NCBI RefSeq assembly: GCF_014736495.1
Contig: NZ_MDUX01000010.1
Span: 1-64,000, forward strand
Length of the DNA stretch: 64,000 nt
Direction: 5' to 3'
Source: Candidatus Dactylopiibacterium carminicum
GTDB lineage: Bacteria > Pseudomonadota > Gammaproteobacteria > Burkholderiales > Rhodocyclaceae
The notes under the pieces: model-generated
The model's database searches: none
Seen by the model: only the letters and a program-made list of their open reading frames with translations
What the model was told of the DNA's origin: nothing
Made by a program: the position numbers and the translations under genes
Shown here: one piece after another, positions 47,291 through 56,449 of the stretch
Position numbering within the stretch: position 1 is the first letter of the stretch
Layout: each line of letters opens with the position of its first letter

Positions 47291-48235
47291 TCAGAGCCCC
47301 GGATCGCTTTCGTTGTCGCCGCCGAGCGCGGCGTCCACCACGCGCCGGCTCAGGTGCGGGGCGAACATTTCGATGAAGGCGTAGGCGTAGCCACGTAGCC
47401 AGGTGTTGCGGGGCAGGCCGATGCGGGTGGTGGATGATTCGAACAGGTGGCTGGCGTCCAGTGCGGCAAGGTCCCGGTCCACGAGCGGATCGAAAGCCAT
47501 GCTGGCGATGATGCCGATGCCCAGGTCCATATTGACGTAAGTCTTGATCACGTCCGAATCGATGGCCGTGAGCACCACGTTGGGCTTGAGCCCGCGGGCG
47601 AGGAAGGCCTTGTTGATGAGGCTGCGGCCGGCGAAGGCGGCATCGTAGGTGATCACCGGGAAGCGGTTGATGGCTTCCAGCGTGAGCGGGCTTTCGCGCA
47701 GGATGGGGTGGCCGCGTTTGGCGATCACGCTGCGGTTCCACTGGTGGCAGGGCAGCAGCACGAGGTCGGGCATGTCGGCAGCCGCTTCTGTGGCGATGGC
47801 AATGTCTGCCTCTCCGGCGAGTACTTGTTCGCAGATCTGGCGCGGGTTGCCCTGGTGGATGTGTAGTTGCACGCGGGGGTAGCGGCGCATGAAGTCCGCT
47901 ACGACGCGCGGCAGTGCATAGCGTGCCTGGGTGTGCGTGGTAGCTACGATGAGGCGGCCGCTGTCTTCGTTGCGGAAGTCCGCGCCGACCTGCCGCAGGT
48001 TGTCTGCTTCCCGCAGCATGCGCTCGGCAATGGCCATGACCTGCAGCCCCGGCTCGGTGATCGCAACCAGACGCTTGCCGTGGCGCACGAAGATGTCGAT
48101 GCCGAGTTCCTCTTCCAGCAGGCGGATCTGCTTGGAAACGCCGGGTTGGGAGGTATACAGCGCCTCGGCTGCTTCCGAGACGGAAAGCTTGCGTTTGGAG
48201 ACTTCCAGGATGTAACGCAGTTGTTGGAGGTTCAT
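47291..48235 (-). CDS. cysB: LysR-type regulator of cysteine synthesis
   Basis: The 314-residue protein begins MNLQQLRYILEVSKRKLSVS, the N-terminus of CysB/Cbl proteins. It has the helix-turn-helix ALYTSQPGVSKQIRLLEEEL, and TTHTQARYALP and HQGNPRQICE in the effector domain are CysB hallmarks. CysB activates sulfate assimilation genes when O- or N-acetylserine is high. It is divergent from the sulfate assimilation operon, which strongly supports that role. Confidence 0.94.
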   Translation of the reverse strand: MNLQQLRYILEVSKRKLSVSEAAEALYTSQPGVSKQIRLLEEELGIDIFVRHGKRLVAITEPGLQVMAIAERMLREADNLRQVGADFRNEDSGRLIVATTHTQARYALPRVVADFMRRYPRVQLHIHQGNPRQICEQVLAGEADIAIATEAAADMPDLVLLPCHQWNRSVIAKRGHPILRESPLTLEAINRFPVITYDAAFAGRSLINKAFLARGLKPNVVLTAIDSDVIKTYVNMDLGIGIIASMAFDPLVDRDLAALDASHLFESSTTRIGLPRNTWLRGYAYAFIEMFAPHLSRRVVDAALGGDNESDPGL

Positions 48236-48379
48236 GGTGGAATCTGTGTTTTTTTGGATTCTATATCACTAATAGTTTTAAGCAAGCATGCCTTCCCTGG
48301 GATGTCTGACTGAAGCAAGGTCTTAAGATGCGGGCATCTTTTCGTATCCCATCCCACCTGACAGGCAGGAAGAAGCTTC
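48236..48379. promoter_or_regulatory. cysB / tauE-cys divergent control region
   Basis: The 144-base gap contains an AT-rich core TTCTATATCACTAATAG (48260-48276) that offers -10-like sequences on both strands (TATAGA on the minus strand, TTTTAA on the plus strand). CysB sites are poorly conserved and are expected in such a region. I cannot place an operator exactly. Confidence 0.35.
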
Positions 48380-49159
48380 ATGGATCTGATGTACCCGGTT
48401 GCCGGCTTTGCCGTGGGCGCCATCGTCGGTCTGACCGGTGTTGGCGGCGGCTCCCTGATGACTCCCTTGCTGGTGCTGCTGTTCGGTGTGAATCCGGCCG
48501 TGGCGGTAGGCACCGATCTCCTCTACGCGGCGGTCACCAAGGCTGGCGGTACGCTGGCACACAGCCTCAGGGGCACGGTGGACTGGCAAATCACGCGCGC
48601 GTTGGCGTATGGTTCTATCCCCGGCGCCATCCTGACCCTGCTGACCGTTCATACTTTCTTCCCCGGCGGCCTGGAAGGGGCGAGTAAACTGATCTCCTTT
48701 GCCCTGGGAATCGCGCTGTTATTGACCGCGATCTCCCTGGTGCTGCGTCGTCATGTTCAGGCATTCGCGCAGCGTCACGGATTCGGGGCAGACCCGCGCC
48801 ACACCTTCCGCCTGACGGTGGTGACAGGCGCGGTGCTGGGGATTCTGGTATCCATCTCATCAGTCGGCGCGGGCGCCCTCGGGGTGACCGTGCTGTTCCT
48901 GCTGTATCCAGCCTTGCCGGCACACCGCATCGTGGGCTCGGACATCGCGCATGCGGTGCCGCTGACCCTGGTGGCCGGGGCCGGGCACTGGTTGCTGGGC
49001 AGCATCGACTGGGTGCTCCTGGGCAGTCTGCTGGTGGGATCCTTGCCGGGAATCTGGCTGGGTAGCCTCGTGGCCGCCCGGGTGCCGGAGCGTGTGTTAC
49101 GGCCGCTGTTGGCGGTCATGCTGGTGCTGGTGGGTGCCAAACTGATAATGGCGCGCTGA
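48380..49159 (+). CDS. TauE/SafE-family sulfite/sulfonate-type membrane transporter
   Basis: The 259-residue protein has about eight membrane helices and the repeated TauE motif GLTGVGGGSLMTPLLVLLFG near the N-terminus and SVGAGALGVTVLFLLYP in the second half. Members move anions such as sulfite, sulfate or organosulfonates. Its position as first gene of the cys operon, 19 bases before cysI, suggests sulfate uptake or sulfite efflux. The direction cannot be decided from sequence. Confidence 0.9.
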   Translation: MDLMYPVAGFAVGAIVGLTGVGGGSLMTPLLVLLFGVNPAVAVGTDLLYAAVTKAGGTLAHSLRGTVDWQITRALAYGSIPGAILTLLTVHTFFPGGLEGASKLISFALGIALLLTAISLVLRRHVQAFAQRHGFGADPRHTFRLTVVTGAVLGILVSISSVGAGALGVTVLFLLYPALPAHRIVGSDIAHAVPLTLVAGAGHWLLGSIDWVLLGSLLVGSLPGIWLGSLVAARVPERVLRPLLAVMLVLVGAKLIMAR

Positions 49160-49178
49160 TTCAATAGGGAATTTGTAA

Positions 49179-50861
49179 ATGTACCGATACGACGAATACG
49201 ACCAGCGGATTGTGGATGAGCGCGTTGCGCAGTTCCGCGATCAGACCCGCCGTTATCTGGCGGGCGAGCTCAGTGAAGATGAATTCAAGCCCCTGCGTCT
49301 GCAGAACGGCCTCTACATCCAGCGTTATGCCCCGATGCTGCGCGTGGCCGTTCCCTACGGCCTGCTGAACTCGACGCAGGTGCGCAAGCTGGCCTATGTG
49401 GCCCGTACCTGGGACAAGGGCTATGCCCACGTCTCCACGCGTCAGAATTTCCAGTACAACTGGCCCGCGCTGAAGGACGTGCCGGACATCCTCGCCGCGC
49501 TGGCTTCGGCACAGATGCACGCCATCCAGACTTCCGGCAACTGCATCCGCAACGTGACGACCGACCAGTTCGCCGGTATCGCGCCCGATGAAGTGGTCGA
49601 TCCGCGGCCGATTTCCGAAATCATCCGTCAGTGCAGCACCTTCCACCCCGAGTTCGCGCTGTTGCCCCGCAAGTTCAAGATCGCCGTGACCGGGGCTCTG
49701 GAAGACCGTGCCGTGCTGCAGATGCATGACATCGGCCTGCAGTTGTTCCGGGATGCCGCTGGCGAGTTGCGGATCAAGGTCTGGGTCGGTGGTGGCATGG
49801 GGCGTACCCCGGTATTGGGCAGCGTGCTGCATGAAGCACTCCCCTGGCAGCACATCCTGACTTATATCGAGGCCATCGTTCGTGTCTATAACCTGCACGG
49901 TCGCCGCGACAATATCTACAAGGCGCGCATCAAGATCCTTGTGAAGGCGCTCGGCATCGAGGAATTTAAACGGCAGGTCGAGGCGGAATGGGCATTCCAG
50001 AAGGATGGTCCGAATACGGTCACCCAGGCTGAGCTTGAGCGTGTGGCGAAGAGCTTCACGGCACCCGACTACGAGGCGCTGACTGACAGCGACGCCAGCT
50101 TCGACGCCAGGCTCGCCGAAGAGAAGGCCTTCGCCAATTGGGTGAAGCGCTGCGTGCACGCGCACAAGCAGCCGGGCTATCGTGCCGTGACGCTGTCGTT
50201 GAAAACCATCGGCATCGCACCCGGCGACATCAGCGACAAGCAACTGGATGCGCTGGCCGATCTGGCCGACAAGTACAGTTTCGGTGAGCTGCGTACCACC
50301 CACGAGCAGAACGTGGTGCTCTCCGACGTGAAGCTGGGCGAACTCTTCGCCCTGTGGCAGGACGCGAAGGCGGCCGGGCTGGCGACGCCGAACATTGGCC
50401 TCATCACCGACGTCATCTGCTGCCCCGGGGGCGACTTCTGCGATCTGGCCAACGCCAAGAGCATTCCGATTGCGGAGTCCGTGCAGCGGCAGTTCGAAAG
50501 CCTGGACTACCAGCACGACATCGGCGATCTGGAGCTGAACATTTCCGGCTGCATGAATTCCTGCGGTCACCATCACGTAGGCCACATCGGTGTGCTCGGC
50601 GTCGACAAGAACGACAGCGAGTGGTACCAGGTCAGCATCGGTGGCAAGCAGGGCAATGATGCGAGCATCGGTGAGGTCATCGGTCCGTCCTTTGCTGCGG
50701 ACGAGGTGGCTGGCGTGGTTCAGCGTCTGATCGATGTCTATGTCGAAAACCGGGAGCCCGAAGAGCGATTCATCGATACGGTGCGCCGCCTGGGCGTGGC
50801 TCCGTTCAAGGAACGTGTGTACGCCGATCGCCAGCCGGGCAAGAAGAAAGTGGAGGCCTGA
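49179..50861 (+). CDS. cysI: Sulfite reductase hemoprotein (NirA/CysI family)
   Basis: The 560-residue enzyme reduces sulfite to sulfide with a siroheme-[4Fe-4S] centre. It has a first substrate-site block TSGNCIRNVTTDQFAG, the RTPVLG segment and the cofactor cysteines in CCPGGDFCDLAN and GCMNSCGHHHVGHIG. It is the single-polypeptide type common in betaproteobacteria, followed by DUF934 and cysH. No flavoprotein partner (CysJ) is present, so electrons should come from ferredoxin or an unknown donor. A good ribosome site (AATAGGGA) precedes the start. Confidence 0.94.
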   Translation: MYRYDEYDQRIVDERVAQFRDQTRRYLAGELSEDEFKPLRLQNGLYIQRYAPMLRVAVPYGLLNSTQVRKLAYVARTWDKGYAHVSTRQNFQYNWPALKDVPDILAALASAQMHAIQTSGNCIRNVTTDQFAGIAPDEVVDPRPISEIIRQCSTFHPEFALLPRKFKIAVTGALEDRAVLQMHDIGLQLFRDAAGELRIKVWVGGGMGRTPVLGSVLHEALPWQHILTYIEAIVRVYNLHGRRDNIYKARIKILVKALGIEEFKRQVEAEWAFQKDGPNTVTQAELERVAKSFTAPDYEALTDSDASFDARLAEEKAFANWVKRCVHAHKQPGYRAVTLSLKTIGIAPGDISDKQLDALADLADKYSFGELRTTHEQNVVLSDVKLGELFALWQDAKAAGLATPNIGLITDVICCPGGDFCDLANAKSIPIAESVQRQFESLDYQHDIGDLELNISGCMNSCGHHHVGHIGVLGVDKNDSEWYQVSIGGKQGNDASIGEVIGPSFAADEVAGVVQRLIDVYVENREPEERFIDTVRRLGVAPFKERVYADRQPGKKKVEA

Positions 50862-50863
50862 GC

Positions 50864-51478
50864 ATGTCCAACCTGATCAAGCTGAATGCGGGCGTTGCCG
50901 CCATCGTGGCGGATGACGCATGGCAGATCGTGCATCTGCCAGCGGCTGAGGCCGAAGTGAAGAAACAGGCCGGCAAGGTCGTGCTGTTCAAGCTCACCGG
51001 CGCGGAAAGCGCGACGGCGGAGCAGATCGCCGCCACCGAAGTACCGGCAGGCAAGGTGGTATTGCCGCTGAGTGTTTGGCTAGCACGCAAGGCGGAGTTT
51101 GCGGCGCGCGTGGCGGCCGGTGAGGTCGGCGTGTGGCTGGAAACCCACGAACTGGTCGAAACCCTGGCCGCCGACCAGCCGGACTTGAACGTTTTCCCGC
51201 TGATTGCCGTTTTCATCGAGCGCTTTGCCGATGGCCGCGCCTATTCCATGGCGGCACTGTTGCGGACACGTTATGGCTTCAAGGGCGAATTGCGCGCCCT
51301 CGGGGATGTGCTGCGTGATCAGCTCTTCTTCATGAAGCGCTGCGGCTTCGATGCCTACCAGATCCGCGCCGATCGCTCCGCGCAGGACGCACTGGCGTCA
51401 CTGAACGATTTCTCCGAGCCCTATCAGGCCGCTGTGGTGGTGGATCAGCCTGTCTGGCGGCGTCATGCGCGAAGCTGA
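50864..51478 (+). CDS. DUF934 protein of the sulfate assimilation operon
   Basis: The 204-residue protein matches DUF934 by LPLSVWLARKAEFAARVAAG and the C-terminal core FADGRAYSMAALLRTRYGFK followed by LRDQLFFMKRCGFDAYQI. It always accompanies the CysI of this type and may be an accessory subunit for sulfite reduction, but no activity is established to my knowledge. It begins two bases after cysI and overlaps cysH by 14 bases. Confidence 0.9.
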   Translation: MSNLIKLNAGVAAIVADDAWQIVHLPAAEAEVKKQAGKVVLFKLTGAESATAEQIAATEVPAGKVVLPLSVWLARKAEFAARVAAGEVGVWLETHELVETLAADQPDLNVFPLIAVFIERFADGRAYSMAALLRTRYGFKGELRALGDVLRDQLFFMKRCGFDAYQIRADRSAQDALASLNDFSEPYQAAVVVDQPVWRRHARS

Positions 51479-52247
51479 AATGGTGGAAAGCGTTTCGCTG
51501 TTGCAACCGCGTTTCGTCAATCCGGCGACCAACCCGATGATCGATGAAGTGCTGCGCGCCAATCTCGCCGTCAAGCGGGCGAATGCCGTGGAGTTGCTGC
51601 ACGCCGCCGTCGAGGAATTCGGCAAGGTCGGTGGTGAAGTGACCTTTGCCAACAGTTTTGGCGCCGAAGACATGGTGCTCACCGACCTGATCCTCAAGGA
51701 AGGTCTGCCGATCGAGATCTTCTCGCTGGATACCGGGCGCCTGCCCGCCGAAACCTATACGTTGATCGGTGAGGTGGAACAGCACTACGGTACGCGGCTG
51801 AAGGTGTTCTTCCCCGAAAGTGGTGCGGTCGAGCAGTACGTGCGTACGCACGGCATCAACGCCTTTTACGACTCCGTTGAGTTGCGCAAGGCTTGCTGCG
51901 CGGTGCGCAAAGTTGAACCGCTGCGGCGCGCGCTGGCCGGCAAGAAGGCCTGGATCACCGGCATGCGTGCGGCACAGAGCGCCACTCGTACCGATCTGCC
52001 GACGCGCCAGTTCGACGAGGGCAACGGCCTCGAGAAGTACAACCCGCTGGCCGACTGGAGCGAGAAAGAAGTGTGGGCCTACATCCGCATCCACGGCGTG
52101 CCCTACAACGCCCTGCACGACCAGTTCTATCCCAGCATCGGCTGCGCACCCTGCACCCGCGCCATCACTATCGGTGAAGACATCCGCGCTGGCCGCTGGT
52201 GGTGGGAGAACCCGGACAGCAAGGAATGCGGGCTGCATAAAAAGTGA
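51465..52247 (+). CDS. cysH: Adenylylsulfate (APS) reductase
   Basis: The 260-residue protein reduces activated sulfate to sulfite with thioredoxin. The sulfate-binding core TFANSFGAEDMVLTDLIL is followed by the Fe-S cysteine pairs CCAVRKVEPL and GCAPCTRA, which mark the APS-reducing bacterial type, not the PAPS type. The catalytic Cys is in the C-terminal ECGLH motif (KECGLHKK at the end). It overlaps DUF934. Absence of a cysC in the operon agrees with direct use of APS. Confidence 0.94.
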   Translation: MREAEMVESVSLLQPRFVNPATNPMIDEVLRANLAVKRANAVELLHAAVEEFGKVGGEVTFANSFGAEDMVLTDLILKEGLPIEIFSLDTGRLPAETYTLIGEVEQHYGTRLKVFFPESGAVEQYVRTHGINAFYDSVELRKACCAVRKVEPLRRALAGKKAWITGMRAAQSATRTDLPTRQFDEGNGLEKYNPLADWSEKEVWAYIRIHGVPYNALHDQFYPSIGCAPCTRAITIGEDIRAGRWWWENPDSKECGLHKK

Positions 52248-52259
52248 CTAGGGGATATT

Positions 52260-52616
52260 TTGATATATCGAAGGGCGTGGGTGTTGCGGATTTTCTTCCC
52301 TGAGATAAATGGAAGGACACTCCAAAGTAAAGAAATTCTACGGAAAAGCTTGATCACTGGATCGTCGACGATACTCGTTGCTGCCGTTTTGTCCTTGTGT
52401 CTTGCTCCAGTGACGGCTGTGATAGGTGGTAAAAATCTTGATTCAATCTTTGAGTCCATTGTTTCTCCTGGATTTTCGTCGGTCTTCCTTGTGCTATTTA
52501 CATTTGCGATGTTGGTTAGCCGGCTGTTTCGCTCTGCCGGGCTGGCTTTAATTGATGAAGTTGAGACGGAGAGAGCCTTTCAGGCCTTTCGGGTCAAACA
52601 TAAAAGAAGACGCTGA
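52260..52616 (+). CDS. AT-rich small membrane protein inserted in the cys operon
   Basis: I do not recognise this 118-residue protein. It has two hydrophobic helices (STILVAAVLSLCLAPVTAVI and VFLVLFTFAMLVSRLF), a positively charged N-terminal tail and a basic C-terminus ending KHKRRR. The likely start is a TTG at 52260 preceded by AGGGGA. Its base composition is clearly more AT-rich than every neighbour, and its codons (ATA, AAA, TTG) differ as well. It sits exactly between cysH and cysD with 12 and 2 bases of spacing, so it is probably co-transcribed. A small transferred gene or degenerate remnant are both possible. Confidence 0.55.
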   Translation: MIYRRAWVLRIFFPEINGRTLQSKEILRKSLITGSSTILVAAVLSLCLAPVTAVIGGKNLDSIFESIVSPGFSSVFLVLFTFAMLVSRLFRSAGLALIDEVETERAFQAFRVKHKRRR

Positions 52617-52618
52617 GA

Positions 52619-53554
52619 ATGTCTGCATTCACAAAACAAACCCTTTCCCACCTCGACTGGCTGGAAGCCGAGGCGATCCACATCATGCGCGAGGTCGCTG
52701 GCCAGTGCGAACGCCCGGTGCTGCTGTTCTCCGGCGGCAAGGATTCCATCTGCATGCTGAGGATTGCCGAGAAGGCCTTTCGCCCGGGCAAGTTCCCCTT
52801 CCCGCTGATGCACATCGATACCGGCCACAACTACAGGGAAGTGGTCGACTTCCGTGACCGCCGCGCCGCTGAACTGGGCGAACGCCTGATCGTGCGCTCG
52901 GTGGAGGACTCCATGAAGCGTGGCACCGTGGTGCTGAAGTCCGCGGACGAATCGCGCAATAAGCATCAGGCCGTGACGCTACTCGAAGCGATCGCCGAAT
53001 TCGAATTCGACTGCTGTATCGGTGGGGCACGCCGGGATGAGGAAAAGGCCCGTGCCAAGGAACGCGTGATGAGCTTCCGCGACGAATTCGGCCAGTGGGA
53101 TCCGAAGAACCAGCGTCCCGAGCTGTGGAGCCTGTACAACGCCCGCGTGCACAAGGGCGAGAACATCCGCGCCTTCCCGATCAGCAACTGGACCGAGATG
53201 GACGTCTGGCAGTACATCGAGCGCGAGCAGCTCGAACTGCCGTCGATCTACTTCGCCCACCAGCGTCCGGTGGTCATGCGTGGCGGCGCCATCATGCCGG
53301 TCAACGTCACGCTGGCCAGTGGTGAAGTGCTGAACCAGCCCAAGGCCGGTGAAGAGATCATCGACCTGCAGGTTCGCTTCCGTACCGTCGGTGACATCCC
53401 CTGCACGGCACCGGTGCCCTCGGACGCCGATACGGTCGAGAAGATCGTCGTCGAGACGGCCAGTACCACGATCACCGAACGCGGCGCCACCCGTCTGGAT
53501 GACCAGACTTCGGAAGCCTCGATGGAACAGCGCAAGAAGGAAGGCTACTTCTGA
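52619..53554 (+). CDS. cysD: Sulfate adenylyltransferase subunit 2
   Basis: The 311-residue protein makes APS from ATP and sulfate in complex with CysN. It has the PP-loop LLFSGGKDSICMLRIAEKAF at about 35-54 and FDCCIGGARRDEEKARAKER further on, then FPISNWTEMDVWQYI. It is followed by cysN after 38 bases. Length and order are normal for the CysDN type of bacterial sulfurylase. Confidence 0.96.
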   Translation: MSAFTKQTLSHLDWLEAEAIHIMREVAGQCERPVLLFSGGKDSICMLRIAEKAFRPGKFPFPLMHIDTGHNYREVVDFRDRRAAELGERLIVRSVEDSMKRGTVVLKSADESRNKHQAVTLLEAIAEFEFDCCIGGARRDEEKARAKERVMSFRDEFGQWDPKNQRPELWSLYNARVHKGENIRAFPISNWTEMDVWQYIEREQLELPSIYFAHQRPVVMRGGAIMPVNVTLASGEVLNQPKAGEEIIDLQVRFRTVGDIPCTAPVPSDADTVEKIVVETASTTITERGATRLDDQTSEASMEQRKKEGYF

Positions 53555-53592
53555 TCGGCTGGCCGACAGAATGTACAGAACGGAATCAGAAC

Positions 53593-54879
53593 ATGTCTGC
53601 ACACGAAAACATCACCGACAACGGCCTCCTCCGCTTCATGACCTGCGGCAGCGTGGATGACGGCAAGAGCACGCTGATCGGCCGCCTGCTGTACGACACC
53701 AAGACCATTCTGGTCGACACGCTCTCGGCCATCGAGAAAACCTCGAAGAAGCGTGGCATGGAAGCTGTGGATCTCTCACTGCTCACCGACGGCCTGCAGG
53801 CCGAGCGCGAGCAGGGCATCACCATCGACGTGGCCTATCGTTACTTCTCCACCGGCACGCGCAAGTACATCATCGCCGACGCGCCAGGCCACGAGCAGTA
53901 CACCCGCAACATGGTGACGGCAGCCTCCACGGCCAACCTCGCCATCATCCTCATCGATGCGCGCAAGAGCGTGCTGACGCAAACCCGACGTCATAGCTAC
54001 CTGGCGCATCTGGTGGGCATCCCGCATATCGTGGTGGCGGTCAACAAGATGGATCTGATCGACCATGATCAGGCCCGCTTCGATGCCATCGTCGCCGAGT
54101 ACAAGGCCTTCGTCGAAAAGATGGGGCTTTTCAGCGATGGTCGCGCGCTGCGGTTCATCCCGATGTCCGCACTGAAGGGCGACAACATCGTCGACAAGTC
54201 CGATGTCATGGATTGGTATCAAGGGCCGACACTGCTGGAACTCCTTGAAACCGTGCCCGGTTCGCACGCGGAACGTCCGGAAGCCTTCCGCTTCCCGGTG
54301 CAGTTCGTGTGCCGCCCGCAGGATTCCGCCAACCCCGAGCTGCACGACTATCGTGGCTTCCAGGGGCGCATCGAATCCGGCTCCGTGAAGGTCGGCGATC
54401 TGCTGACCGCGCTGCCCGGTGGTCGTGAGAGCCGCGTGAAAGCCGTACAGATCGGCGGAGTGGATATCGCCGAAGGCATTACCGAACAATCCGTGACCAT
54501 TCTGCTGGAAGACGAGATCGACATCTCGCGCGGTGACATGCTGGTGAAGGCCGGCGAAGTGCCCGAACAGAAGAAGGAAATCGAAGCGATGCTGTGCTGG
54601 CTCTCCGAGACGCCGTTGTCTCCCGCCCGCACCTACCTGATCCGCCACACCACGCGCACCACCAAAGCCAAGCTCACGGGCGTGGCCTTCAAGGTCGACG
54701 TCAATTCGCAGGAGCATGTGGATGCCACGCAACTGGCGATGAACGATATCGCCAGGGTCGGCTTCAAGCTTGCCCAGCCTGTGTTTGCCGACGCCTATAC
54801 CGCGAACCGCGCCACGGGGGCTTTCATCGTCATCGATGAGAGCAACAACAACACCGTCGGCGCCGGCATGATTCTCTGA
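53593..54879 (+). CDS. cysN: Sulfate adenylyltransferase subunit 1 (GTPase)
   Basis: The 428-residue elongation-factor-like GTPase activates the CysD reaction. The GTP motifs are GSVDDGKSTLIGRLL, DAPGHEQYTRNM and NKMD (in VVAVNKMDLI). The domain II segment is FQGRIESGSVKVGDLL. There is no C-terminal CysC (APS kinase) domain, in line with an APS reductase next door. It is the last gene of the operon; about 145 bases follow before the pectinesterase. Confidence 0.96.
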   Translation: MSAHENITDNGLLRFMTCGSVDDGKSTLIGRLLYDTKTILVDTLSAIEKTSKKRGMEAVDLSLLTDGLQAEREQGITIDVAYRYFSTGTRKYIIADAPGHEQYTRNMVTAASTANLAIILIDARKSVLTQTRRHSYLAHLVGIPHIVVAVNKMDLIDHDQARFDAIVAEYKAFVEKMGLFSDGRALRFIPMSALKGDNIVDKSDVMDWYQGPTLLELLETVPGSHAERPEAFRFPVQFVCRPQDSANPELHDYRGFQGRIESGSVKVGDLLTALPGGRESRVKAVQIGGVDIAEGITEQSVTILLEDEIDISRGDMLVKAGEVPEQKKEIEAMLCWLSETPLSPARTYLIRHTTRTTKAKLTGVAFKVDVNSQEHVDATQLAMNDIARVGFKLAQPVFADAYTANRATGAFIVIDESNNNTVGAGMIL

Positions 54880-55023
54880 TCGTGACACATGCATGCTGCG
54901 CAGCGGCTGACGGGAAACGCCAGGCCTGCGCTGCATCGACATGACCGGGGAATGCCCGTGCTGGAGATTCTGGTACGAAAGGCGTAAGGTGCCGCCCAGT
55001 TTTCTTCGCAACAAGGGATCACG

Positions 55024-56208
55024 ATGAAGATCGTCAAAGGATGGACGCTGGGCGGGTTTGCGTTTGCAGGTTTCATGCTGGGCGCCTGCGCGATACAGCC
55101 GCAGGCAAGTGGTACTCAAACCGCCGATATGAGCAGCCAGGTGATCGTGGATGCTGCACATGCCGGCCCGGCAGGTGCCAATGTCGGTGGCATCAAAACC
55201 TACAAGACCATTCAGTCCGCGCTGGATGCCGCACCTGCCAGGAGCAAGCAGCCGTATGTCGTCAGGATCAAGGCTGGCCGCTACTACGAGAAGCTTGAAA
55301 TCACCCGGCCGAACGTCACCTTCATCGGTGAAGGCCAGGACAAGACCGTGCTGACCTACGATGCCTTTTCCGGTCTGGACAGGCCGGGGGGCAAGGCTTG
55401 GGGAACCTGGGGGTGCGAGACGCTGATCGTGAAGGCACCGGACTTCCGCGCCGAAAGTCTGACGATCGAGAACGGCTATGACTATAACGCCAACGACGTG
55501 CTCGACAAGAGCGATCCCAAGTACACCAATGCACCGCAGGCCGTGGCGCTGATGACGGATACGGGGAGCGACCGTGCCGTCTTCTACAAGGTCAAGGTTA
55601 CCGGCTTCCAGGACACGCTGTTCGTCAACGCCGGCCGCGCTTACTTCTATCAGAGCTATGTTTCCGGCCACGTCGATTTCATCTTTGGTGCTGGCCAGGC
55701 GGTGTTTGAGGACAGCGACATCATCACCCGCCCGCGCCTGCGTCCGGATCTGAAGACGATCGGCTATGTCACCGCACCGAGCACCAAGATCGCCGATCCG
55801 TATGGGCTGGTGTTCATCAACAGCCGTCTGAAGAAGGAAAACGACAAGGTTCCGGCCAATTCCAGTCCGCTGGGCCGCCCCTGGCACCCGACCGCCTCTC
55901 TGCCGGATGGCCGCTATGCTGATCCGGATGCGATCGGAGCCAGCACGTTCATCGATTGCTGGATGGATGACCACATCGCGATTGATGGCTGGGCTTCGAT
56001 GACCGGCACCGGTCGTGCCGCCGGCACCAAGGACACGTTCCTGCCGGACAATCCCAAGCACGCCCGTTTTCTGGAGCATGGCAGCAAGGGCCCCGGCGCA
56101 CCGCGCAAGGATGCCAGCAAGATGCGTGATCAGCTGACGGGTTCTGCCGAACAGGCCAAGGCCTTTACCGCAGCAAAGGTGTTTGGCGACTGGGCTCCGC
56201 AGATCTGA
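55024..56208 (+). CDS. Pectinesterase lipoprotein
   Basis: The 394-residue protein begins with a lipoprotein signal ending MLGACAIQP and folds as a right-handed beta-helix pectin methylesterase. Active-site motifs are all visible: APQAVALM (Gln), the general acid in VTGFQDTLFVNAGRAYFYQ, the nucleophile in SGHVDFIFGAGQAVFED and the Arg/Trp pair in SPLGRPWHP. It would remove methyl groups from pectin at the cell surface. Betaproteobacteria seldom have it, so it suggests plant-associated or freshwater detritus life. It stands alone with its own terminator. Confidence 0.93.
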   Translation: MKIVKGWTLGGFAFAGFMLGACAIQPQASGTQTADMSSQVIVDAAHAGPAGANVGGIKTYKTIQSALDAAPARSKQPYVVRIKAGRYYEKLEITRPNVTFIGEGQDKTVLTYDAFSGLDRPGGKAWGTWGCETLIVKAPDFRAESLTIENGYDYNANDVLDKSDPKYTNAPQAVALMTDTGSDRAVFYKVKVTGFQDTLFVNAGRAYFYQSYVSGHVDFIFGAGQAVFEDSDIITRPRLRPDLKTIGYVTAPSTKIADPYGLVFINSRLKKENDKVPANSSPLGRPWHPTASLPDGRYADPDAIGASTFIDCWMDDHIAIDGWASMTGTGRAAGTKDTFLPDNPKHARFLEHGSKGPGAPRKDASKMRDQLTGSAEQAKAFTAAKVFGDWAPQI

Positions 56209-56234
56209 GCCCCGGTTTCCTGGTTGTGCATCGC

Positions 56235-56257
56235 AGGCCGCCGTTGGCGGCCTTTTT
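56235..56257 (+). terminator. Terminator after the pectinesterase gene
   Basis: GGCCGCC-gtt-GGCGGCC followed directly by TTTTT is a standard intrinsic terminator, 28 bases downstream of the stop codon. Confidence 0.9.
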
Positions 56258-56449
56258 GTGGGCCGATATCGTATTGGGGGACATGCCTGACGGGTTGTTG
56301 GCGCCTATCGCCAATTTTTCTACAGGCGCCTATCTGCTGTAGGCAGTCTGCCTGCCGCCGGTGTTCTGTCGGCGGCGCAGGTCTCCCAAATCCCGTATCC
56401 TTGCGCCTCGCGCCGGCATCTGTCCGGCGTTCATTGCAAAGGACACAAG

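Noticed and set aside
53776..56079. A 767-codon minus-strand frame across cysN and the pectinesterase
   Set aside because: It crosses two well-supported genes on the other strand and a gap between them, with no known motif. Codon bias explains it.
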